DNA of 64,000 bases, taken from the NCBI GenBank assembly GCA_007827375.1, contig VISH01000002.1:4324527-4388526 (forward strand). The letters run 5' to 3'. The DNA is from Alteromonadaceae bacterium 2753L.S.0a.02 (GTDB lineage: Bacteria > Pseudomonadota > Gammaproteobacteria > Pseudomonadales > Cellvibrionaceae). This document shows positions 53,802 through 63,207 of this stretch, piece after piece. Positions within the stretch are counted from its first letter, which is position 1; each line of letters starts with the position of its first letter. The notes beneath the pieces are model-generated. The model did not search any database. It saw only the letters and a list, made by a program, of their open reading frames with translations, and was not told the DNA's origin. Position numbers and translations under genes: made by a program.

Positions 53802-55907
53802 TTAGAAACGGTAACGAGCAGACACCGATAACACGTGCACATCGTACTCCGGCGAGGGGTAGCCGAGGCTAATAACATTGTGCAATGTATCTGTCGTAAC
53901 GTCGTCTGTCGCCCAGTTTTTAGAGCGGTATACCTCGAAGGTATATTCGGTGAAAACCGCTAAATTGCTGTTAATTTGATATTCCATGAACGCCGTAACG
54001 TTTTGGAGTTTGCTGGAGTTTTCCGGGAATCGGGAATCGGGTGCGCTGGAGTCCACCGCAATATTGGTGCTTGCATCGCTGAGTACGTAGTCTGCGCCAA
54101 TTTTAAGCTTGGCTTTTTCCGGCCGGTAGTTCAAACCAGCCCCGTAGGTATTCACCCGATCTTTGTTATCAGCCCGCCAATCCGCCTCGGAAAAGGAGGC
54201 GCTGCCATTTTGTTGTGATCGGATCTTCTGCCAGCTGCCAAACACATGACCGCTGAGATTGCTGGTAAATGCCACGTTGAGGTCCACATTTTCGCTGAGA
54301 TCCTCGGCTTCGCTCAATCCGATTGGCGAGTCGGTGTATGTATCGCGATTTGTATCAATTGATACATCCAAACTGACTTGCTCATGTATAAAAAAGTTAG
54401 CACCACCGTGCACCGCAAGACGTTTACGGTCTGCCATATAGTATTTGCGCATCAACGGGTTTTGGCCCGGCGTTATGTCGCTAACCGTGTTGTAACCTGA
54501 GGCGTCTCTATCACTTTCGGCAATTCGAAAATCCAAATTAATCGCATTGCCAAAGTCGAGTCGCAGCTTACCCCACAGGGTTTCTTCCCGGGTGCTGTCC
54601 ACTTCCTGGTGAGTGCGATCGCGGTCTTCCTGCTCGAAGCCGGCGCTCAACCTTGCAGCGCGTTGTACGCGGTAATTCGCTTCCACATCGAGGCGCTCGG
54701 TACGAAAACTGTAAGGCAGATTGCGGCGCTCAACCGGGTTGACGTAGGCGTCGCTGGATACCCAGGTGTACAACAGACTATCGGTTTTATTATCTCGATC
54801 GTCCAGGCGATAGCTGGCTTTAAGCTGTAATTTACGGGTGACAGCCGAGCTTATACGCAAGTTGGCGTTCAGAGTATCTACCCGGGCATCAATCGAATCC
54901 TGGCTTGGAGAATCAACCATCAGGTTGTCATTCAGCGTTGGGGCCAGCAAATCGACATTCTGCTGCATTTGTCCACTGGCGACATCGCCATAAATTCGGG
55001 TTCGGCCCCAGGTATAGCCCGAGGTTAAACGCAACTGTTGGAACTGGTTATCGGGTGCCAGTGCCAACTCGCCTTGATCGGCACCCGGCACAATTGGCCC
55101 ATAGGCGTTTTGCCAACGCAGCGAGCTGTAATTATTGCTAAATTGTGATGCGAAATAGCTGATGCGCGATTGCCAGTTACGCACTGTGTAGGTTGCCGCA
55201 GCTTCCAGCTCGTCGGTCACATAATCCACCGGGTTAGCCACTTCCACACTCTTAAAATAAAAAGGCGCAGCAGTGCGTAACTCGCCATCGCGCACTTCAT
55301 GGCGAACATCCAGTGAGGTTTCCCAATGCTTGGCTGGAATAAACAAGGCGCCTAAATCCAAGCGCTGCCGCTTTGTTTTTAGGTTGATCGCGTTAAGGTT
55401 TTCGCCCACCTCACTGCTGGTTGACACAGGTACCCAATCGGCGGGCAATGTCAGGTAGTCACTGCCAGACCCTGAGTAAGGCGTGAGTAAATCGTGAGCT
55501 TTAAATTGGGTGAGTTCGTCGTAGTCTAGATAAAACTCGTACTTGCCCTGGCGACCTCCGCTGAAGGTTGCCTGCCGGGTATCCAGGCCAAGATCACGTA
55601 AATGCATATCGAAAAAATGGCCGTCTTTGGAGCGCGAACTGGCATTGGCGTTAATACGCGCGTATGCACCATCTTCGTAGAGACCGTTGTACTCACCAAA
55701 CTTTGCCGAGGTATCGGAAACACCGGTTGCGCCCAGCTCGACCCAGGCAGAAAAGCCCTCTTCGAACTCACAGTATTTGCACTGCCATTTACTGATATCC
55801 AGATCGGTGGGAATATGCGGTTCGCTGGTATCGGCCAGCGCGGGCACACTCAACAACGGCAACAATACCAGCGATGATGAAAGCGAAAGAAACAGGGATT
55901 TAGTCAT
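53802..55907 (-). CDS. mtrB: MtrB/PioB-family outer-membrane porin of the electron conduit
   Basis: A 701-residue beta-barrel that holds the periplasmic decahaem cytochrome in the outer membrane and lets it touch the surface cytochrome. The signal peptide ends LSVPALA. The N-terminal CKYC pair (WQCKYCEFEEG) is the conserved CxxC of MtrB. Many amphipathic strands follow, and the protein ends SVSARYRF with the terminal Phe used by outer-membrane barrels. It starts four bases after mtrA. Length matches Shewanella MtrB (697). Confidence 0.93.
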   Translation of the reverse strand: MTKSLFLSLSSSLVLLPLLSVPALADTSEPHIPTDLDISKWQCKYCEFEEGFSAWVELGATGVSDTSAKFGEYNGLYEDGAYARINANASSRSKDGHFFDMHLRDLGLDTRQATFSGGRQGKYEFYLDYDELTQFKAHDLLTPYSGSGSDYLTLPADWVPVSTSSEVGENLNAINLKTKRQRLDLGALFIPAKHWETSLDVRHEVRDGELRTAAPFYFKSVEVANPVDYVTDELEAAATYTVRNWQSRISYFASQFSNNYSSLRWQNAYGPIVPGADQGELALAPDNQFQQLRLTSGYTWGRTRIYGDVASGQMQQNVDLLAPTLNDNLMVDSPSQDSIDARVDTLNANLRISSAVTRKLQLKASYRLDDRDNKTDSLLYTWVSSDAYVNPVERRNLPYSFRTERLDVEANYRVQRAARLSAGFEQEDRDRTHQEVDSTREETLWGKLRLDFGNAINLDFRIAESDRDASGYNTVSDITPGQNPLMRKYYMADRKRLAVHGGANFFIHEQVSLDVSIDTNRDTYTDSPIGLSEAEDLSENVDLNVAFTSNLSGHVFGSWQKIRSQQNGSASFSEADWRADNKDRVNTYGAGLNYRPEKAKLKIGADYVLSDASTNIAVDSSAPDSRFPENSSKLQNVTAFMEYQINSNLAVFTEYTFEVYRSKNWATDDVTTDTLHNVISLGYPSPEYDVHVLSVSARYRF

Positions 55908-55911
55908 AGGA

Positions 55912-56922
55912 TCACCGCATCATTTTCAAGCCGGATGGATGATTACTGCCATGTACTTGCGAGTGGCAGTTGGTGCAACTGTTTCCAAGCAACATCGCTG
56001 TAGGTTGTCCGCCGGGGCTGTTCGCCAAGCTGGGGTGCCCCTCCTGCGAGTGGCAGTCGCGGCACAACAGTGGCGCCCGCTTCGATAACAGCGCCTGATG
56101 CACAGAACCGTGGGGCTCATGGCACAGCGAACAATCTTCCGCCACTGGGGCGTGTTCCCATAAAAACGGGCCGCGTTTTTCGGCATGGCAACCAAAGCAG
56201 GTTTCATTCAGAGTGTTCTTGGCAAGCATGGAATCCGACGTTGAGCCGTGCGCAGCGTGGCAATCACTGCACCCCAGTTCACCAAAGCGAACCGGGTGAT
56301 GCGAAGGCTTCAGAAAATCAGCGCGCTGCTGCTGGTGACAGTTGTAACACACATCCGATTGAGTGTGTTTATCCAGACTTGGGTCATGCGCAGTGTGTAC
56401 CGTGTGGCAATCGGCGCAGGCAATCTCCGCCATTTGGTGGGCGCTGCCCTGCCAGGCGATATGGGCGTCGTCTTCATGGCACTCCAAACACATGCCATTT
56501 TGGGCTTGCACAGATTCATTGGATTTGGGGCCGAAGTTGAAAATCGGCGGGCGTTTTTCGCCAGGACGAACCCGGCCGACATGGCTGCCTGTTTCCAGGG
56601 CCTGCTCCATGAACTGAATCGCTTTTACACCGGGGCCATGGCAGGCTTCACACTGCAAGCCGCTGAACGGCGTGCGAGAGTCGGCGATAACCGCATGCTT
56701 GGTTTTGAAAATATCGAACACCGGATATTCGGCGCTTTCATCATGGCATTTGATACAAGTGTCGGCACCTTTACGAGTGTATTCCACGCCACCAATGGAA
56801 TTCAGCACCGCAGCGGGCAGCTCTGCGCGTTTCTCTTCGTCGCTGTCTTCGGCAAAGGCCGAACAACACCAGCAAAGAGCCACAAGAGCTAGAAACGGGA
56901 AACACAGACGCAAGGCGGTCAT
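55912..56922 (-). CDS. mtrA: Periplasmic decahaem cytochrome c MtrA/DmsE family
   Basis: A 336-residue periplasmic cytochrome, the length of Shewanella MtrA (333). After a signal peptide (LALVALCWCCSAFA) there are exactly ten CxxCH haem sites: CIKCH, CEACH, CLECH, CADCH, CYNCH, CSDCH, CFGCH, CSLCH, CRDCH and CTNCH. Many extra His supply the second axial ligands. In the Mtr system it forms a wire through the MtrB barrel, taking electrons from periplasmic or inner-membrane cytochromes and passing them to MtrC. It sits between mtrC and mtrB in the Shewanella order. Confidence 0.96.
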   Translation of the reverse strand: MTALRLCFPFLALVALCWCCSAFAEDSDEEKRAELPAAVLNSIGGVEYTRKGADTCIKCHDESAEYPVFDIFKTKHAVIADSRTPFSGLQCEACHGPGVKAIQFMEQALETGSHVGRVRPGEKRPPIFNFGPKSNESVQAQNGMCLECHEDDAHIAWQGSAHQMAEIACADCHTVHTAHDPSLDKHTQSDVCYNCHQQQRADFLKPSHHPVRFGELGCSDCHAAHGSTSDSMLAKNTLNETCFGCHAEKRGPFLWEHAPVAEDCSLCHEPHGSVHQALLSKRAPLLCRDCHSQEGHPSLANSPGGQPTAMLLGNSCTNCHSQVHGSNHPSGLKMMR

Positions 56923-57039
56923 CCTTTTTGTTAGTGATTGTTTTTTTACCTGCGTTTGTTTGCCCCCGGCGAGCGCAGGGGGCGTTACGCAGTGTTATTC
57001 CGAGTATCGTAGCTTGAAGATCAGGTCTACCGTGACGAA

Positions 57040-59478
57040 TTATTCAGGGATCACAGTGTTCCAGAAACCTTCAAACGCCTCGTCGTGAACCAGTTTGACA
57101 TCAGCCACCTTTCCAGGACCGTGGCAAACCGCACAGGATTCCAAATTCGCTACCTGAACCGTCTGTTCAGAGCCAGGGCCACCGAAGATGCCATTGTTGT
57201 CGGTCATGTGTTGTTGCGCGAGAGCGCCATCGTGACATGCCGAGCACACTGAAACCGTGGGTGACAGATGATAGTCGTCAGTTTGATCGGCGAGCATCGC
57301 AGCCAAATCGGAACCGTCGCTGGCAGCATTGGGATGGGAATGCACCACTGTGCCAACGATGCCGTTGAAGGATGGCATCATCCAATTCGCACCGCCGTCG
57401 TCAGAACGGTCTGCCAGGGTGTAGGTGTCTTCCAGGTGGCAGGTCTCACACTTACTCAACACACCCGGGAAACGCACATGGCTGTAGTCATGTTCACCGC
57501 CACCATAGCCGTACACCACCAAGCCTTTCTCGCGGAAACCATGGGCTTCGTCGCCATCGTACGTGGTTTGAGCACCTGCGTGTATGGCGTGGATGATGTA
57601 TTTGAAGTCGATGGTACTTTCTTGCTTACCATCCACCGTGGCCATGATATCGGGCAACCCAGTCACACCGTCTTTCGGTCGGCGGGAAATATCGGTACCG
57701 GTGGGGTTATGACACATCACACACAGCTGACCGTTGTTATTGCGATTGCTGCCGTGCAGGTTCAGCACATCGTGGCAACGGTCACACTTGGTTGGGACAT
57801 CCACCACCTGGCGGCGCGGCATGGGCTCGGTATCTGTTATCGCGAAATAATCCACCTCGCTGTTCACCGGTACGCGAACCGTATAGGCACCGTCTTTGTC
57901 TAGATGGATCGGGTGACCTTCCAATGCAATCGCACCTGAGCCCGTTGCTGCCGCAGGCACAACAACGCCTGAAGCCGCGCCATCAACAGTGAAAGTACCA
58001 TCAGTATTGTCAGTCACTCCCGCAGCTGTTCGTAAATTAATGGAATCGGCGCGGGATGGACGTGAGCCACTGCCACCCTCGTTGGTGTAATCTTTGGTCG
58101 TCCAGGCAATTAACACGTTAAATGATGCCGCACCGGTAGAGAATTCCGGGTCGGGGCTGTCAGAGCGAATGTTGTAGGCATTGCCATACGCATGGGTTTC
58201 AGCACCACTGGGGTCGGTTACCGAAAATTTCATCGTCGGGCTGCTGCCAGGTGCGCAAACAGGGTCTTGATCCGCTGGCGTACCGCATATTTCCAAAATA
58301 TTGTATTGGAAATAGGCTCGGGCAACTTTGTCGGGAATGAGGTGCGAATTTGGCACGCTGCCAGCAATTCGGTCGGGTGCGTGACAGGTCGTACATTCGC
58401 TGTTGTCTGTAACCACGCCGCCGGAATGGCCTCCGGTCTCCACAGCACCGTCTTTGCTGAAATCGATATCATCATGACAGGAACCACAGGCCATCATGCT
58501 CGGTGTCTGCCAGGCGTGCCCCTGTGGGGTATCCGCGTCATCGCCATCATGGCACTTGGTACAGTTGCGAATATCTTGAGGGTACACCACATCTGAAAAA
58601 TCGTGACCGCGTATCACGATGCTGCCACCGGCTTTAACGCTGGGAAGATTCGCGCCGCTGTGAATGGCGTGCACCATCGGGCCGAGGTCTGCGGTGTATT
58701 CATCGTCACCGTTCCAGGTACCGGGGTTATGGCAAGTCACACACAATTTGGTTTCGAAGCGGGTACCGTGCACTGCAATGCGGTCGTGACAGGCGTTACA
58801 GTTCTCGGTTTTGGTGATTTCCCGCATCATGGAAACATCACTGCCATCGGGAACATAGTCGTAAACAAAGTTAACAAGCGGCAAATCGCTATTTCCCTGT
58901 TGAATGGAGATTCGATGGGTATAGGTCGCTTGGTAGCTCAGGTCCATCGGCTTGCCTTCGTGATCCGTACAGGGGTCGGGGCAATCGGCCGCCGCTAAAT
59001 CTGTCGCAAAGGCGTAACTGTAGGTACCGTTTTCATTGTTAGTAAAGGTTCCCCAAAGCGAACCGCTGCGATTGCGCTCCTGCGATGCTGCCATTCCGCC
59101 GGAACGGGCACCCACGATATAGTTCTGCCAGCGTGCCGGCTCGCCGTTGATCACGGGTATGAGTTTGGAAATATTAAACCGCAAGTCACTATCACCAATG
59201 CCCGAAAAGGCTTCGCCCTTTTCATTGGTGACCATAAAATTAATCACGGGCGATGAACCGCCCGTGACACCGGTGACCTCAAAATTCAACGCAGAAGCTT
59301 CAATCGTGCCGATGTTTTCGCCTGCAGGCCCTTGCGGGCCCTCTGGCCCTTCGGGCCCCTGCGGCCCTGCCGGGCCTTGTTTACCGTCGTCGCCGCTACA
59401 GGCAGCGAGCAGACCGATCATGATGACGATGACGAATTGACGCCATCCCGTGGCTTTGGATATTGGTATTTTTTTCAT
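57040..59478 (-). CDS. mtrC: Surface decahaem c-type cytochrome, OmcA/MtrC family lipoprotein
   Basis: An 812-residue lipoprotein with leader IVIMIGLLAACSG and lipobox Cys at about 27. Residues about 32-53 are a collagen-like run of Gly-X-Y triplets (GPAGPQGPEGP and on), then the beta-rich domain I. Ten haem sites are visible: CNACH, CVTCH, CTKCH, CGSCH, CTTCH in the first half and CDRCH, CVMCH, CETCH, CSACH, CAVCH in the second. This gives the two pentahaem domains of MtrC, with a beta domain between. It is the terminal reductase of the conduit, exposed outside the cell. It is first of mtrC-mtrA-mtrB and somewhat longer than Shewanella MtrC (671) or OmcA (735). Confidence 0.95.
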   Translation of the reverse strand: MKKIPISKATGWRQFVIVIMIGLLAACSGDDGKQGPAGPQGPEGPEGPQGPAGENIGTIEASALNFEVTGVTGGSSPVINFMVTNEKGEAFSGIGDSDLRFNISKLIPVINGEPARWQNYIVGARSGGMAASQERNRSGSLWGTFTNNENGTYSYAFATDLAAADCPDPCTDHEGKPMDLSYQATYTHRISIQQGNSDLPLVNFVYDYVPDGSDVSMMREITKTENCNACHDRIAVHGTRFETKLCVTCHNPGTWNGDDEYTADLGPMVHAIHSGANLPSVKAGGSIVIRGHDFSDVVYPQDIRNCTKCHDGDDADTPQGHAWQTPSMMACGSCHDDIDFSKDGAVETGGHSGGVVTDNSECTTCHAPDRIAGSVPNSHLIPDKVARAYFQYNILEICGTPADQDPVCAPGSSPTMKFSVTDPSGAETHAYGNAYNIRSDSPDPEFSTGAASFNVLIAWTTKDYTNEGGSGSRPSRADSINLRTAAGVTDNTDGTFTVDGAASGVVVPAAATGSGAIALEGHPIHLDKDGAYTVRVPVNSEVDYFAITDTEPMPRRQVVDVPTKCDRCHDVLNLHGSNRNNNGQLCVMCHNPTGTDISRRPKDGVTGLPDIMATVDGKQESTIDFKYIIHAIHAGAQTTYDGDEAHGFREKGLVVYGYGGGEHDYSHVRFPGVLSKCETCHLEDTYTLADRSDDGGANWMMPSFNGIVGTVVHSHPNAASDGSDLAAMLADQTDDYHLSPTVSVCSACHDGALAQQHMTDNNGIFGGPGSEQTVQVANLESCAVCHGPGKVADVKLVHDEAFEGFWNTVIPE

Positions 59479-59723
59479 ATGTCCCCCGCAGCTGACCGGA
59501 CTATAACGAATTGAAATTACACAGACGATGGATCGCGCACTATTAGAATAGGCGCACGGCTAAAACAGATAAAACGCGCAGCAGAGGGAACAGGAATAAC
59601 GCGTCAACATGTACCCGCGACTTAAGCGCGAATTACAACTGCAAACTATTATGTTATTTTTAGGTTACGATTTAATCACTGTAAAGTATGATTTTTATCG
59701 TAATAGACATGTTTGTTGCCAAA
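59479..59723. other. Divergent promoter region of the mtr cluster, left part
   Basis: AT-rich sequence between mtrC and the dihaem cytochrome gene. ATGATTTTTATCGT at 59688-59701 is a poor FNR-like match. No frame of note is present. Confidence 0.35.
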
Positions 59724-59737
59724 TTGATGTAAAGCAA
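59724..59737 (+). promoter_or_regulatory. FNR/Anr-like box in the mtr divergent region
   Basis: TTGATGTAAAGCAA matches TTGAT-N4-ATCAA at nine of ten positions. Its centre is about 95 bases before the dihaem cytochrome start and about 250 before mtrC. It suggests that one or both arms are switched on without oxygen, in line with the similar box at frdCAB. Which arm it serves cannot be told from spacing. Confidence 0.55.
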
Positions 59738-59825
59738 AATAACTCAGAGTTATGACTTGCTTTGCTTTCATACTGGCCGATAATTATTCATCAAAACTTG
59801 TTTTTTGTCACTAACCGGGGGTTAC

Positions 59826-60431
59826 ATGAAAACCATCCAACGGTGTTGTATTGCAGCTCTCTGTCTTGTAGCTGTTCCCGTTTTCGCTGATATTTCCGCA
59901 CTTGTTACCGATTGCGATTCCTGCCACGGCAAGAATGGCGTTAGCACACATTCCGATATACCCACTGTAGCAGGCTATTCCGCCTACTACATGGAAGAAT
60001 CACTCAACATATACAAAGAAAAAGGTCGGCCCTGCCCGGAAGTCGCTTACCCCGCCGGAGCCAACAAAGATAAGAAAACCACCATGTGTGACGCTGTGAA
60101 AGCACTCACTGGCGCACAAATCACCGAAATCTCCGAACATTACGCCGACCTGCCCTTTGTCGCCGCCAAGCAGGAGTTTGATGCTGCACTCGCCAAGAAG
60201 GGTGAAGCCTTGCACGAATTGCATTGCGTGAAGTGCCATGAAGACGGTGGCAGTTCACCCGACGACGACGCCGGTATTCTCGCCGGGCAATGGATGCCTT
60301 TCCTTATGCATCAAATGGCAGAATATAAAGCCGGCAAACGCCCCATGGATGAAAAAATGAAGCCAAAAATTGATGCGCTAAGCGACGAGGAAATTAAAGC
60401 ACTCGTTAACTATTACGGCAGCATGCAGTAA
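59826..60431 (+). CDS. Periplasmic dihaem cytochrome c
   Basis: About 201 residues from ATG 59826 (GGGGG five bases upstream). The signal peptide ends AVPVFA. Two class I haem sites, CDSCHG and CVKCHE, lie about 120 residues apart, as in c4-type dihaem proteins made of two mono-haem domains; Met or other sixth ligands follow each (for example YMEE and FLMHQMAEY). It heads the arm divergent from mtrCAB and precedes the tetrahaem quinol dehydrogenase gene by 83 bases. A role as soluble shuttle between that enzyme and MtrA is likely by context, comparable with Shewanella periplasmic carriers. Confidence 0.85.
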   Translation: MKTIQRCCIAALCLVAVPVFADISALVTDCDSCHGKNGVSTHSDIPTVAGYSAYYMEESLNIYKEKGRPCPEVAYPAGANKDKKTTMCDAVKALTGAQITEISEHYADLPFVAAKQEFDAALAKKGEALHELHCVKCHEDGGSSPDDDAGILAGQWMPFLMHQMAEYKAGKRPMDEKMKPKIDALSDEEIKALVNYYGSMQ

Positions 60432-60514
60432 TTAATCCCCAGGTGTCCAAGCCCTGGAGTTAAACCCAGGGCAAGTTAACTTCGCTAATAAAACCTCATT
60501 AAAGCGAGCCGATC

Positions 60515-61111
60515 ATGACAGACGAACAAAAAACACCACTCAAAGAACGTTTATGGCGTCGCCCAAGCAAGTGGTTTTTGTTCGGCATTCCCCTCGGCGG
60601 CTTCGCGATGCTGGCGATTGGCGCAATAGGCCTGGGTACCTTCAACTTTGCAGTACACGAAACCAGCAGCCTGGAATTTTGTATATCCTGCCACGAAATG
60701 GAAGCCAACGCCTTCGCCGAATATCAGCAGTCGGTGCATTATCAAAATGCCAGTGGCGTGAGGGCCGTGTGCGCAGACTGCCACCTCCCTAACAGTTGGG
60801 GCCCTAAAGTTCTAAAGAAAATGGAGAAGGGTTTTAAAGAAATACCCGCAAAACTGCTCGGCACCATTTCCACCCCGGAAAAATACGAAGCCAGACGTCT
60901 TGAAATGGCAGAAAATGTTTGGGCGGAGATGAAAGCCAGCGATTCTCGGGAATGTCGCAATTGTCATAGCTTGGAATCAATGGACCCGGAAGCCCAGGGT
61001 AGACGCACAGCGAAAAAACACAGCATGGAACGCCATGCCGAAAAAGGCGAAACCTGTATTGATTGCCACAAAGGAATTGCCCACAAATTGCCGGAAGGCT
61101 TTACCGGTTAA
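60515..61111 (+). CDS. NapC/NirT/CymA-family tetrahaem quinol dehydrogenase
   Basis: A 198-residue membrane-anchored cytochrome. One N-terminal helix (FGIPLGGFAMLAIGAIGLGTF in part) anchors a periplasmic domain with four haem sites: CISCH, CADCH, CRNCH and CIDCH. Size and layout match CymA (187) and NapC (about 200). Such proteins oxidise membrane quinol and feed periplasmic cytochromes; in Shewanella CymA is the hub for the Mtr route. No nap or nrf gene is nearby, so supply of the Mtr conduit is the best reading. A weak hairpin GCCCTGG/CCAGGGC (60451-60472) sits between it and the dihaem gene. Confidence 0.92.
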   Translation: MTDEQKTPLKERLWRRPSKWFLFGIPLGGFAMLAIGAIGLGTFNFAVHETSSLEFCISCHEMEANAFAEYQQSVHYQNASGVRAVCADCHLPNSWGPKVLKKMEKGFKEIPAKLLGTISTPEKYEARRLEMAENVWAEMKASDSRECRNCHSLESMDPEAQGRRTAKKHSMERHAEKGETCIDCHKGIAHKLPEGFTG

Positions 61112-61129
61112 GGTCTTATCCTTATTCTT

Positions 61130-62490
61130 TTATTGGTAAAAGCGCGGCTGGCGTAAAATAAACACACTGCCTTCGCCCAGCTGACTTGAGGCGCTTAACT
61201 CGCCACCCGCAAGCTTGACCAGTTCGAGGGATATCGCCAAGCCCAAACCTGTACCAATATTTGCCGAACGATCTTGCTCAGCGAGTCGTTTAAAGCGGTC
61301 GAACATCAGAGGAATATCTTCTTTCGTAACTCCCTTACCGGTATCTCTCACCTGAATTTCAAACCAATCCTCCCCGTAATCCAAACTCACTTGTACATAG
61401 CCCTGTTCCGTATATTTCACCGCATTCGACAATAATGCACCAATCACCCGACGCAGCTTTTCACTGTCTATATTCGCTTCTAAAACACGGCCCTCGGCAT
61501 CCAGCTTGTCACATGTTATAAAGCGTAGCTCGATATTTTTAGCGTCGGCCTGGGGTTGGTAATCATTAATACTCTGTTTAATTAATCTGAAAATATCGGT
61601 TTTTTCAGGTTAATGTTATATCGCCCGAATCAATGGAGGCCATATGAAGGACGTTACTCACCAGAGATTCCATGAGTTCGCCATTGCGTAAAATCGCCTC
61701 TAAGCTACGAATATCGCGCTCGCTCAGTACCTCGTTACCCTTCCTGCTAAGCCGTCGCGAAAAAACCAATGATGGCGTTAAGCGGTGTGCGAAATTCATG
61801 GGACATACTCGAAAGGAATTCCGATTTGTAATCAGCCGTACGCTGCAAATCCTCATTGGTTTTTTTTAGAGAGAAGTAAAATCGATCATAAAGGCGGGAG
61901 TAATACCAACCAATACCGCTGATACAGACCATAACAAGAATGAGCGCCAGCGTTTGCAAAAACTGGCTGTAGGGCGCTGCAAGTGCGTGGTGGCTCCATC
62001 GCACGTTAAATACATCCAGAAGACCTAAAACGGCAAAATAACTGCAGATAATAGCTGTAGCCACCCAACCTGCAGGTCGGCTAACCAACATGAAAGTCGC
62101 AACCGGTACGAATAATTGAAAAATGATAAATGGGCTGTCTAAACCCCCGTATTCAAAACTAAAATTACCCAGCGATATAAAAACCACCAACATCAGGGTA
62201 ATACCCAACCAGCGCGTCGCAAAATTTCGCTGTGCTGCAATAACAATGAGCGCCGTGAGAATGAGTGAGCATGACGCTATCCACGAGATACTCACATCGC
62301 TTGTAATGCCAATATGCACCAGATAAAACACAACCTGAAACACCAACCACACAAAAGCAGTGCGCAACAGAAGACGACGGCGGTTTACGCCGACGACTTT
62401 TTTATAGCCGGATTTTAGCCGGGATTTTTGCACGCTGTTGGGCTCGCTCACAGAAGACTCCTGTTTTGCTATCCCCTTAGCATAGCCCAT
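61130..62490 (-). pseudogene. Membrane sensor histidine kinase, broken by two +1 frameshifts as sequenced
   Basis: Read across two frameshifts the product is 452 residues (1361 bases, two more than 453 codons). It has five or six N-terminal membrane segments (TAFVWLVFQVVFYLVHIGI, ASCSLILTALIVIAA and others) and a HisKA domain with SMSHEFRTPLNAIIGF holding the phosphorylated His. The HATPase domain has the N box LLSNAVKYTEQG, DTGKG, and GTGLGLAIS. The first shift is an extra T in a six-T run at 61760-61765; with five T the frame continues FSRRLSRKGNEVL. The second is one extra base near 61608-61615, after which TDIFRLIKQ continues. No response regulator gene adjoins it. Sequencing error is more likely than real loss. 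Confidence 0.8.
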
Positions 62491-62589
62491 GAGAAAAACG
62501 GTCTTTAGGCTAGCCGTTCGTTAAGCCAGCAAAACCTTTTCAGTGCACAAAAGAATTTGGCCTGTTACAGAGACCGGGGCGGGAAACCG

Positions 62590-63194
62590 TTAAGTGTCTG
62601 ATTCACCATCCAACAAATGCCCCCAGCTTGCACGCTTGGTTTCGAGATAATGGCTATTGTGGGGGTTGCGACCGGTTTCGTGGGGCAGGCGCTCTGCGAC
62701 TTCGATACCGAGCTCTTTGCAGTGCGGTAATTTTACGGGGTTGTTCGTCATCATTTTTACGCGGTTGAATTCCCATTTTCTCGAACATGGGTTTCAACAG
62801 TGAGTAGTCGCGCATATCGGCGCCGAAAACCCAGGCGCTCGTTGGCCTCAACGGTGTCTGCGCCCTTATCTTGCAAGTGGTAGGCGCGAATTTTATTGAC
62901 CAGACCAATGCCACGGCCTTCCTGGCGCAGGTAAAAAATCGCACCGCGCCCTTCAACCGCGATACGGTGCATCGCCGCCTGAAGTTGCGCACCGCAATCG
63001 CAGCGCAGCGAAAAAAGTGCGTCGCCGGTGAGGCACTCGGAGTGAACACGAATTAATACCGGTTCGTCTCCACTGAGATCGCCCATGGTGAGTACCACAT
63101 GTTCTTTGTCGCTGTCGCTGTCGGAAAAACCATGCATTTCGAACATACCCCACGCTGTGGGTAATTTCGAAGATTCAACATATTCAATTGTCAC
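62590..63194 (-). pseudogene. ribA: GTP cyclohydrolase II, broken by two +1 frameshifts as sequenced
   Basis: RibA makes the first riboflavin intermediate from GTP. Corrected for two single-base insertions, the 605 bases give 200 residues, the normal size. Zinc ligands are in SECLTGDALFSLRCDCGAQLQ (in part), and RQEGRGIGL and ANERLGF are family signatures. The first extra base is in the A-run at 62826-62829; removal restores FGADMRDYSLLKPM. The second is near 62768-62771; removal restores INRVKMMTNNPVKLP and the rest to TAA at 62590. Riboflavin synthesis is usually essential, so sequencing error is likely. It is in the usual place near pgpA. Confidence 0.85.
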
Positions 63195-63207
63195 TCAAAA
63201 ACCTCTT

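Noticed and set aside
56248..56892. 214-codon plus-strand frame inside mtrA
   Set aside because: Antisense to ten intact CxxCH sites; no ribosome site.
57268..57903. 211-codon plus-strand frame inside mtrC
   Set aside because: Antisense shadow of the decahaem gene; Val/His/Gly-rich composition reflects the opposing haem codons.
59688..59701. Another FNR-like box, ATGATTTTTATCGT
   Set aside because: Too many mismatches to the consensus in an AT-rich stretch.
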